Below are positions 7,710 to 12,657 of a stretch of DNA of 18,994 nucleotides, one piece after another. A model generated the notes under the pieces. It worked only from the letters and a program-made list of their open reading frames with translations, searched no databases and was not told the origin of the DNA. Source of the DNA: Bacillota bacterium. GTDB taxonomy: Bacteria > Bacillota > Clostridia > Christensenellales > Aristaeellaceae. The translations under genes were made by a program, and so were the position numbers. Position 1 is the stretch's first letter. Every line of letters starts with the position of its first letter. Where the stretch lies: NCBI GenBank assembly GCA_023435435.1, contig JAEYRW010000128.1:1-18994 (forward strand). The letters run 5' to 3'.

Positions 7710-7765
7710 CGGCGGGGCTGCGAAGCTGCCTCGCCCATCCGCCCCATGGGAGCCCTCTCTTTCGG
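7710..7765. repeat. diverged repeat shared with 18713-18760
   Basis: The segment around GAAGCTG-C-CGCCCA-CCGCCCCA-GGAG-CTCTC at about 7722-7760 recurs with scattered differences at about 18713-18757. Neither copy lies in a convincing gene. It appears to be part of the same class of intergenic repeat DNA found elsewhere in the window. Confidence 0.5.
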
Positions 7766-7789
7766 CGTGCATGGCCTGAAAGGAGGTTT

Positions 7790-7861
7790 ATGACGATCCT
7801 ACTGATAAATTCGGATCGCCTGGGGCTGGGCCCCCAGGCGATTCGACGGATAAATATTTAG
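7790..7861 (+). CDS. possible 23-residue small ORF or remnant
   Basis: AAAGGAGG (7779-7786) lies 3 bases before an ATG that opens a 23-codon frame beginning MTILLINSDRLGLG. The first residues resemble the N-terminus of DsrE/YedF-like small proteins (ILINSD followed by LG), but the rest does not, so this may be a truncated remnant. The second half is occupied by an 11-bp stem hairpin (7815-7842). The spacing of the ribosome binding site is short. Weak evidence for real expression. Confidence 0.25.
   Translation: MTILLINSDRLGLGPQAIRRINI
7815..7842. repeat. strong hairpin, 11-bp stem
   Basis: ATCGCCTGGGG (7815-7825) and its exact complement CCCCAGGCGAT (7832-7842) flank a 6-base loop. No T run follows on either strand, so it is not a classic terminator. 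It overlaps the small ORF at 7790. Confidence 0.7.
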
Positions 7862-7873
7862 TTTCCCCCAGTC

Positions 7874-7931
7874 CGGGATTCGCAAGGGACAGTATCCCTT
7901 GCGCAGGGGTTCCGGGGGCGGCGACCCCGGG
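7874..7931 (+). repeat. dispersed double-hairpin repeat (copy A)
   Basis: GGGATT is followed by hairpin 1 (CGCAAGGG / CCCTTGCG, 7881-7903), then GGGGTT and hairpin 2 (CCGGGG / CCCCGG, 7912-7930). The same order of elements occurs at 18871-18930 (same strand) and 18388-18444 (opposite strand). This copy sits 33 bases before the MBL gene start. Confidence 0.7.
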
Positions 7932-7963
7932 CGGGGCGTATGTTTACTTCAGCGGAGGCGGAT

Positions 7964-8728
7964 ATGAGACTGATGTTTCTTGGAACAGGCGCGGCCGATT
8001 GGGTGGAGCCGCAGGACGGATTTTTTCGCGCCAATGCAAGTTTGCTCATTGACGGCAGGGTGATGATCGACGGAACGGCGGGGGTGCTTGCACGGATCGG
8101 CGATCCCTCGGCGATTACCGACATTCTGTATACCCATTCCCACCGGGACCACTATGATCCCGCGCTGCTCGAGGCCGTTGCGCCTGTCCGCGTCCACGCG
8201 CACAGGAGCTGGGCGGGAGAAATCCGCGTCCCGGGGGCGGAGGTGGTTCCCTTCGATGTGCTTTCGGATTTCGATGTGGCGGGGCTTCGGGTCACGGCGC
8301 TTCCCTCGAACCATTCCACAGAGCGCGCCTATGAGACGACGGTGCACTTCGTGGTTCGGGGCGGCGGGCGCTCCTTCTTTTACGCGACGGACGGCGCGTG
8401 GCTTTTGAATGCCGAATGGCACGCCCTCCTGAGGGAGGAACTGGACGCGGCGGTTTTTGACGCCACGGTGGGGGAGATGTACCCCGCGGACTACCGCATT
8501 TTTGAACACAACACCGTGGGCATGGTGCGGCTCATCGTGGGTGTGCTGCGAAATCCCATGAACGGCCCGCATCCCACCCATGGCGGGATCAGGCCCGTGC
8601 TCAAACCGGGCGCGAAGGTATATCTGACCCACCTGGCGCGCACGCTGCATCCCGCCCATGAAGAAATTGCCAAGACCTGCGCGGACGGTTTTGTCGCGGC
8701 CCGCGACGGTCTGGAGATTGAAATCTAA
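7964..8728 (+). CDS. MBL-fold metallo-hydrolase
   Basis: A 254-residue metallo-beta-lactamase-fold enzyme. It opens with the typical MRLMFLGTGAADW strand and has the metal-binding motif HSHRDH at 58-63. Further likely ligands are H117 in SNHST, D143 in YATDGAW and the histidine in THLARTLHP near the end. The layout resembles small cytoplasmic MBL phosphodiesterases and hydrolases, including the PhnP-like group, but no substrate can be assigned. The ATG at 7964 is chosen because GGAGG (7954-7958) lies 5 bases upstream; an earlier in-frame ATG at 7940 lies at the edge of the repeat and lacks a site. It stands alone between two repeat-filled gaps. Confidence 0.88.
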   Translation: MRLMFLGTGAADWVEPQDGFFRANASLLIDGRVMIDGTAGVLARIGDPSAITDILYTHSHRDHYDPALLEAVAPVRVHAHRSWAGEIRVPGAEVVPFDVLSDFDVAGLRVTALPSNHSTERAYETTVHFVVRGGGRSFFYATDGAWLLNAEWHALLREELDAAVFDATVGEMYPADYRIFEHNTVGMVRLIVGVLRNPMNGPHPTHGGIRPVLKPGAKVYLTHLARTLHPAHEEIAKTCADGFVAARDGLEIEI

Positions 8729-8733
8729 GTAAC

Positions 8734-8925
8734 AGGCAACACCGCCCAACTCCTACGCGGGCGTCTGGATTTCCGCCATCTCGTGCCCGCAGAATTCTTG
8801 GCGTAGGCGGAAAGTCCGCCCCCGGCCGCTGCGCCGCCGAATTCTGCATGCACAATCTGCGGGGGCGGCACTGCCGCCGAAAATACATCTCCCCGGCATG
8901 CGCAACCTTTGTGCGATGTTGCCCT
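8734..8925. repeat. gap of about 190 bp bounded by short inverted repeats
   Basis: The gap between the MBL gene and the permease stop begins with AGGCAACACCGC (8734-8745) and ends with GCGATGTTGCCCT (8913-8925), which are imperfect inverted copies of each other. Inside are an inverted pair GCAGAATTC / GAATTCTGC (8789-8797, 8839-8847) and the GGCGGA hairpin at 8806-8820. No credible gene lies here. It could be a small non-autonomous element, but no target-site duplication was seen. Confidence 0.4.
8801..8830. repeat. shared hairpin repeat, copy 1
   Basis: CGTAGGCGGAAAGTCCGCC with following C-rich sequence and GCCGCT recurs at 18561-18590. The core folds as GGCGGA-AAG-TCCGCC (8806-8820). About 26 of 29 bases match between the copies by eye. 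Confidence 0.7.
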
Positions 8926-9817
8926 AAGAAAGCCGGATGCGCGGGTCGACGAGGGGATAGATGAGATCGACGACGGTGGTCGAAACGGCGATGGCAATGA
9001 TGGAAATGACGGATGCGCCGAAGAGCAGGTTGTAGTCGTTGTTGAACGCCGCGCGCTGCATGAGAAATCCCACCCCCGGGTAGCCGAACACCATCTCAGT
9101 CATGAGCGCGCCGCCGAACGCCGCGCCCAACTGGATTGCAAGCGCCGTGACCTGCGGCAGCATGCAGTTGGGGCGTATGTAGCGGCGCGCGATTTTTGTT
9201 TCCGAAATGCCGCGCAGGCGCGCGAACTGGGCGTAATCCTCCCCCGCCGCCGCGCCCGCCAGCGAGGACATGGAGATGATCCACCAGCCGAGGGCGGAGA
9301 GAACCATGGTCAGCGCCGGGAGGGTGGAGGAGCGGATGAGCGTGTTCAGGAAGACCGCGAAGCCCCGGCCCGTCATGATCTCGCTGGTCAGCGGAAAGAG
9401 TCTGAGGATGTAAGCAAAGACCATCTGGACGATGAGCGCGAGGATGAAGTAGGGGATGGGATAAATGATCATCGCCAGCCATTCGAACGCCCGCGCGAGG
9501 GACTTGCCGCGCGCGATCCCGGCCATGAGCCCGACAAAGTTGCCGATCACCCACGCGACGAGATTCGCGGTAATGCACAGTCCCATGGTATAGGGCATGT
9601 ACCGCCAGACGAGGGGGCCGATTTCGGTTTTGTAGAATTTGGAGAGGCCGAAATCCATATGAGCGACCGCCTTCAGGTATTCCACGTATTCCCGGAATGT
9701 CAGGGAGTATGACTGGTCGCCCCGGATTACCGGAACGAGCGCCATGACGGTGACGCCCAGGAGGATCACCAGCGCGCAAGCGATGAGGCGGCCCAGCGCG
9801 AATTTCAAGTACTTCAT
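8924..9817 (-). CDS. ABC transporter permease, DppB/OppB type (orphan)
   Basis: A 297-residue inner-membrane permease of the binding-protein-dependent peptide/nickel transporter type. It has about six transmembrane segments (near 8-28, 78-101, 113-136, 161-186, 222-242 and 262-286). The EAA-type cytoplasmic loop that contacts the ATPase lies at about 192-221 (EDYAQFARLRGISETKIARR). EMVFGYPGVG at 241-250 is a typical conserved patch. The C-terminus DPRIRLS is normal, so the gene appears complete, though slightly short for the family. GGAG lies about 8 bases before the ATG. The partner permease, ATPases and binding protein that such a protein needs are absent from both sides, so either they are elsewhere or this is a relic. 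Confidence 0.9.
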   Translation of the reverse strand: MKYLKFALGRLIACALVILLGVTVMALVPVIRGDQSYSLTFREYVEYLKAVAHMDFGLSKFYKTEIGPLVWRYMPYTMGLCITANLVAWVIGNFVGLMAGIARGKSLARAFEWLAMIIYPIPYFILALIVQMVFAYILRLFPLTSEIMTGRGFAVFLNTLIRSSTLPALTMVLSALGWWIISMSSLAGAAAGEDYAQFARLRGISETKIARRYIRPNCMLPQVTALAIQLGAAFGGALMTEMVFGYPGVGFLMQRAAFNNDYNLLFGASVISIIAIAVSTTVVDLIYPLVDPRIRLS

Positions 9818-9846
9818 TTCACATCTCCATAGAAACAGCTCTTTTT

Positions 9847-9875
9847 ATTATACGACCGCCGCGCCCATCTGTCCA
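9847..9875 (-). promoter_or_regulatory. sigma-A promoter of the permease gene
   Basis: On the minus strand, TGGACA (9870-9875) and TATAAT (9847-9852) are 17 bases apart. The -10 box lies about 30 bases upstream of the ATG at 9817. A dedicated promoter supports expression as a single gene. Confidence 0.7.
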
Positions 9876-9928
9876 GAACGGATGGGAATTCAAAGTTTGT
9901 TGATTTCCGGGCGGCCATTGTTCTAAAA

Positions 9929-9958
9929 TTGTTCATGAATTCGGGTATATTCTATAGT
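9929..9958 (+). promoter_or_regulatory. possible promoter of the HtrA-like gene
   Basis: TTGTTC (9929-9934) and TATAGT (9953-9958) with an 18-base spacer are the best sigma-A-like pair before the protease gene. TTGTTC also occurs at 9918-9923, giving two direct copies 11 bases apart that might bind a regulator. The match is only moderate. Confidence 0.45.
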
Positions 9959-9993
9959 ATCATGGAGCCACAACCGAAAGGGAGGTAATGACG

Positions 9994-11250
9994 ATGAAAA
10001 ACAAAGCCCGTTTCTATAAAATAACCGCCGGCGTATCCGTCCTCGTTGCTGCCGCGATGCTGTTTGTCCTGCTCGCGACAGGTGTCTTCGCGGAGGATAC
10101 CGCCGTCAAGGCGACCAACTCATCCGTGGCCTCGTATGAGATCGAGGACACCAGCCCCGCCATCTATGTGGCGCAGGAAAACGCCAATTCCGTGGTGGGC
10201 GTCATCACAAACGTCGAGATGTGGAGCCGCGGCAACAGCACCGCCACCACCGAGACTTATTCGGAAGGTTCCGGCGTGGTGATCGCGGACGGCGGCTACA
10301 TCCTGACCAACTACCACGTCGTCGCATCCGGCGACAGCTACCAGGTCTTGATGCCTTCGGGCGACAAGGTCGACGCGACATTGGTCGGCTACGATTCCTC
10401 TTACGATCTGGCGGTGCTGAAGGTGGACGACGAGTCCGCGGCGAGCACCCTCGTTCCGGTGGCCATTGGCTCGGTTGAGAAGATGTACGTTGGTTCGACG
10501 GTGGTTGCCATCGGCAATCCCGGCGGCGAAACGCTCTACAATACCGTGACCCAGGGCGTCATCTCCAGCCTCTCCCGCGAGGTGGACGGCGGCAACACCA
10601 GCCGCAGTGTGGACTACATCCAGCACGACGCGGCCATTAACTCCGGCAACTCCGGCGGCGGCTTGTTCGACGTCAACGGCAACCTCATCGGCATCAATAC
10701 CCTCAAATACTCCGGCAGCACCTACTCCGGCAGCACCTACGAGGGCCTGGGCTTCGCGATCCCCATCGACACCGCGTATCCCATCGCCGTTGAGCTCATC
10801 GAAAAGGGCAAGGTCGAGCGCGTCGGCATCGGCGTGAGCGTGACTGAGGTCGAGGGCGCCGACGAGGCGAGCGACACCGAAACCCCTGCCGGCCTGTACG
10901 TGCAGGCCCTGGTTTCCGGCGGCCCCGCTGAGACGGCCGGGCTCCAGGTGGGCGACTACATCGTGTCCATCGACGACACCCGCGTGACCTCCACCGAGGA
11001 TCTCACCGCCGTGATCGACGAGCATCAGGCCGGCGACGTCGTGACCCTCACGGTCGTCCGCTACACGACGGGCGACGGCACTGACTCGGACGGCGGCTTC
11101 ACCAAGACGGCCACCGGCTCAAGCGGCGACTACTACACCTACGGCGGCGGCTACAGTTCTCCGTTCGGCGGCTACTACAACCAGCAGCCCACCCAGAATT
11201 ACACGGCCGAGACGCTCACCATTGACGTCACGCTGGCCCTTCTCGACTGA
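9994..11250 (+). CDS. HtrA/DegP-type serine protease with PDZ domain
   Basis: A 418-residue exported protease for envelope protein quality control. A hydrophobic N-terminal segment (about 11-33) ends in VFA-ED and may be a membrane anchor or a cleaved signal. The trypsin-like domain carries the triad H108 (TNYHVV), D138 (YDLAVLK) and S220 (NSGNSGG). A PDZ domain covers about 275-416. A tandem YSGST duplication lies at 239-248. A Gly/Tyr/Ser-rich insert (about 358-403) splits the last strands of the PDZ domain, which end in AETLTIDVTLALLD. The ATG at 9994 is chosen over 9988 because GGGAGG (9980-9985) is then 8 bases away instead of 2. It is followed by two strong hairpins. Confidence 0.93.
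   Translation: MKNKARFYKITAGVSVLVAAAMLFVLLATGVFAEDTAVKATNSSVASYEIEDTSPAIYVAQENANSVVGVITNVEMWSRGNSTATTETYSEGSGVVIADGGYILTNYHVVASGDSYQVLMPSGDKVDATLVGYDSSYDLAVLKVDDESAASTLVPVAIGSVEKMYVGSTVVAIGNPGGETLYNTVTQGVISSLSREVDGGNTSRSVDYIQHDAAINSGNSGGGLFDVNGNLIGINTLKYSGSTYSGSTYEGLGFAIPIDTAYPIAVELIEKGKVERVGIGVSVTEVEGADEASDTETPAGLYVQALVSGGPAETAGLQVGDYIVSIDDTRVTSTEDLTAVIDEHQAGDVVTLTVVRYTTGDGTDSDGGFTKTATGSSGDYYTYGGGYSSPFGGYYNQQPTQNYTAETLTIDVTLALLD
10708..10737 (+). repeat. 15-bp tandem duplication inside the protease gene
   Basis: TACTCCGGCAGCACC occurs twice with no gap, encoding YSGST twice in frame. It lies between the catalytic serine and the end of the protease domain, so it lengthens a surface loop. Confidence 0.85.
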
Positions 11251-11259
11251 CGGGCAAAT

Positions 11260-11290
11260 AAAAAAACGCGGGGAGGTAATCCCTCCCCGC
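11260..11290 (-). terminator. intrinsic terminator for minus-strand transcription
   Basis: On the minus strand a 9-bp GC stem (GCGGGGAGG / CCTCCCCGC, loop 11277-11281) is followed by G and seven T (11260-11266). The T tract is on the minus strand only, so it ends transcription from the right, as expected for the repeat-protein gene at 11421-12434. The hairpin might also protect the 3' end of the protease mRNA. Confidence 0.8.
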
Positions 11291-11326
11291 ACAACAAGCG
11301 CTTCCTTCGCGGAGGCGCTTGTTGTG
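11290..11326. repeat. 16-bp stem-loop next to terminator
   Basis: CACAACAAGCGC (11290-11301) pairs with GCGCTTGTTGTG (11315-11326). The stem extends to about 16 bp with one wobble and a TTCGC loop. It lacks a clear T tract on either strand. With the terminator it forms a tandem hairpin block between convergent genes. Confidence 0.65.
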
Positions 11327-11420
11327 TCAGTTTCCCAACGCGCAAAGGCCGATCTTGGCGAGGGGACGCGCGCGGAAGTTGTGGATAAACCGGTTTTCCG
11401 GCAAAGCGACTTCCGCCCGG

Positions 11421-12434
11421 TCAGCGTCCGCCGCAGCCACGCGGGCACGGAGCGCCCCAACCGTCCCGGGACGCGCGAAAGCCGTTGCCGCGCCCTTCGG
11501 GACGGCGGTCGCAACGTCCGTTCGCAGAGCTTTCGCTGCGAAAGCCGTGACCGCACGCTTCGGGACGGCGGTCGCCATGGTTCCAATCCCCGCGCCCGTC
11601 GCTGTCGCGCCGTCCGAACCCCCGTCCGTCGCCAAGGAATCCATGGCCGCGCTCGCCGTGGCGGCGGTCATCCTGGTTCCGGTTCCCGCGCCCGTCGCTG
11701 TCGCGCCGTCCGAACCCCCGTCCGTCGCCATGGAATCCGTGGCGGCGGTCATCACGGCTCCAGTCCCCGCGCCCGTCGCTGTCGCGCCGTCCGAACCCCC
11801 GTCCGTCGCCATGGAATCCGTGGTCGCGCTCGCCGTGGCGGCGGTCATCCTGGTTCCAGTCCCCGCGCTCGTCGCTGTCGCGCCGTCCGAATCCCCGTCC
11901 GTCGCCAAGGAATCCGTGGCCGCGCTCGCCGTGGCGGCGGTCATCACGGCTCCAGTACCCGCGCCCGTCGCAGTCGCGCCGTCCGAAACCCCGTCCGTCG
12001 CCATGGAATCCGTGGCCGCGCTCGCCGTGGCGGCAGTCATCACGGCTCCAGTCCCCGCGCCCGTCGCTGTCGCGCCGTCCGAACCCCCGTCCGTCGCCAA
12101 GGAATCCGTGGCCGCGCTCGCCGTGGCGGCGGTCATCCTGGTTCCAGTTTCCACGCTCGCCGTCGTCGCGCCGTCCCAAATCGCCCGCATTGCCGTGGAA
12201 CATGTGGCCGCGTCCTTCGCGGTTCCAATCCCAGTCTTCGTTATTTCCGTGCCGCTCGAAGTTCTGCCCGTTGCCGTACCCTTCGTGGCGCCCGTCGTTT
12301 CGCCGCGCCGCCGCGCCCCGCGGTTTTTCCTCGACCTCCACGCGCACGCGTTCCTCGTTCCGTTCGCGCATCTCCCTTTCCTTTCCGGCGTCCGCCGTTG
12401 CGGTGTCCATCTCGTTTTTCTCAAATTCATTCAT
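11421..12434 (-). CDS. Gly/Arg/Asp/His-rich tandem-repeat protein, function unknown
   Basis: A predicted 337-residue protein. The N-terminus is highly charged (MNEFEKNEMDTATADAG, then Glu/Arg-rich to about residue 40). Residues of about 78-285 are roughly 6.5 copies of a 32-residue repeat built on GRGDWSRDDRRHGERGHG and FHGDGRGFGRRDSD. One copy lacks the five residues GERGH. No signal peptide or membrane segment is seen. The minus strand is chosen because it has a consensus promoter (12483-12511), AGAGG about 11 bases before the ATG, a natural-looking charged N-terminus and a strong terminator at 11260-11290. The DNA repeat keeps other frames on both strands open, so composition cannot prove the frame; a second minus frame from 12430 is the main rival. 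I do not recognise a family. Confidence 0.55.
   Translation of the reverse strand: MNEFEKNEMDTATADAGKEREMRERNEERVRVEVEEKPRGAAARRNDGRHEGYGNGQNFERHGNNEDWDWNREGRGHMFHGNAGDLGRRDDGERGNWNQDDRRHGERGHGFLGDGRGFGRRDSDGRGDWSRDDCRHGERGHGFHGDGRGFGRRDCDGRGYWSRDDRRHGERGHGFLGDGRGFGRRDSDERGDWNQDDRRHGERDHGFHGDGRGFGRRDSDGRGDWSRDDRRHGFHGDGRGFGRRDSDGRGNRNQDDRRHGERGHGFLGDGRGFGRRDSDGRGDWNHGDRRPEACGHGFRSESSANGRCDRRPEGRGNGFRASRDGWGAPCPRGCGGR
11582..12200. repeat. 96-bp tandem repeat, about 6.5 units
   Basis: The marker CCCGCGCCC (or a close variant) occurs at 11589, 11685, 11766, 11862, 11958, 12054 and 12150. Spacings are 96, 81, 96, 96, 96 and 96 bases, so one unit has lost exactly 15 bases. All changes preserve a multiple of three. 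Units differ by scattered substitutions, for example an L/H swap in the minus frame. Confidence 0.9.
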
Positions 12435-12461
12435 CTATGTCAGTTCCTCTCATTTTTATTA

Positions 12462-12475
12462 GCAAGGTACCTTGC
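12462..12475. promoter_or_regulatory. operator-like palindrome covering the start of transcription
   Basis: GCAAGGTACCTTGC is a perfect 14-bp palindrome. It lies immediately downstream of the minus-strand -10 box, covering about +1 to +14 of the repeat-protein transcript, where a bound repressor would block initiation. Confidence 0.65.
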
Positions 12476-12482
12476 GATTTAG

Positions 12483-12511
12483 ATCATACACGCTCCGCGG
12501 AAAAATGTCAA
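12483..12511 (-). promoter_or_regulatory. strong sigma-A promoter of the repeat-protein gene
   Basis: On the minus strand, a perfect TTGACA (12506-12511), a 17-base spacer and TATGAT (12483-12488). It lies about 49 bases before the ATG at 12434 and is bracketed by two GGTACC-centred sites. Confidence 0.8.
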
Positions 12512-12521
12512 GGTACCGAGC
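12508..12521. promoter_or_regulatory. second operator-like site overlapping the -35 box
   Basis: TCAAGGTACCGAGC shares AAGGTACC with the perfect palindrome at 12462-12475 and overlaps the TTGACA of the minus-strand promoter. The two site centres are 46 bases apart. The right half is degenerate. Confidence 0.5.
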
Positions 12522-12579
12522 GAAATATTTTTTGATTTTACATACGCATCGAACATTTTTATCTTTTACATGCGCCATA

Positions 12580-12609
12580 TTGCATCGGGCGCACTCGGTA
12601 TGCTACAAT
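12580..12609 (+). promoter_or_regulatory. promoter of the MATE gene
   Basis: TTGCAT (12580-12585) and TACAAT (12604-12609) are 18 bases apart, and a TG one base before the -10 gives an extended -10. The start of transcription would be near 12616. Confidence 0.6.
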
Positions 12610-12624
12610 ATTAGCACCATATGA

Positions 12625-12636
12625 TTAGGAACCTAA
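12625..12636. promoter_or_regulatory. operator-like palindrome in the MATE leader
   Basis: TTAGGAACCTAA is a perfect 12-bp palindrome about 10 bases downstream of the predicted transcript start and 9 bases before the ribosome binding site. Its AGG-NN-CCT core matches that of the palindrome at 12462, suggesting a related (MarR- or TetR-like) repressor; the repressor gene is not in this window. Confidence 0.45.
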
Positions 12637-12657
12637 CGGTTTTTGGGAGGCGTATTT

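Noticed and set aside
5258..7747. 829-residue minus-strand frame opposite the McrB-like ATPase
   Set aside because: Shadow of the GC-rich coding strand. The plus frame has clear Walker motifs, a promoter and a ribosome binding site.
8725..8997. Small minus-strand frames in the gap after the MBL gene
   Set aside because: They run through the shared hairpin repeat and into the permease gene in another frame, with no ribosome binding site.
11260..11326. Plus-strand terminator for the HtrA-like gene
   Set aside because: The hairpins are strong but the T tract is only on the minus strand, so a plus-strand intrinsic terminator is not supported.
11582..12200. CRISPR array
   Set aside because: Units are contiguous 96-bp near-identical repeats with no alternating unique spacers.
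11327..12430. Second minus-strand frame from ATG 12430 (Ala/Thr/Gly/Asp-rich, 367 residues)
   Set aside because: Its ATG is about 15 bases from the ribosome binding site and its N-terminus looks like a shadow frame. The frame from 12434 has better spacing and a natural charged start. Its stop nearer the terminator keeps it as the main rival, so it is not fully excluded.
11222..12535. Long plus-strand frames (11222-12535 Arg/Gly-rich, 11319-12482 Ala/Val/Pro-rich) across the tandem repeat
   Set aside because: The 96-bp repeat is GC-rich and a multiple of three, so several frames stay open by default. Neither plus frame has a promoter or ribosome binding site at its start, and the flanking promoter and terminator face the minus strand.
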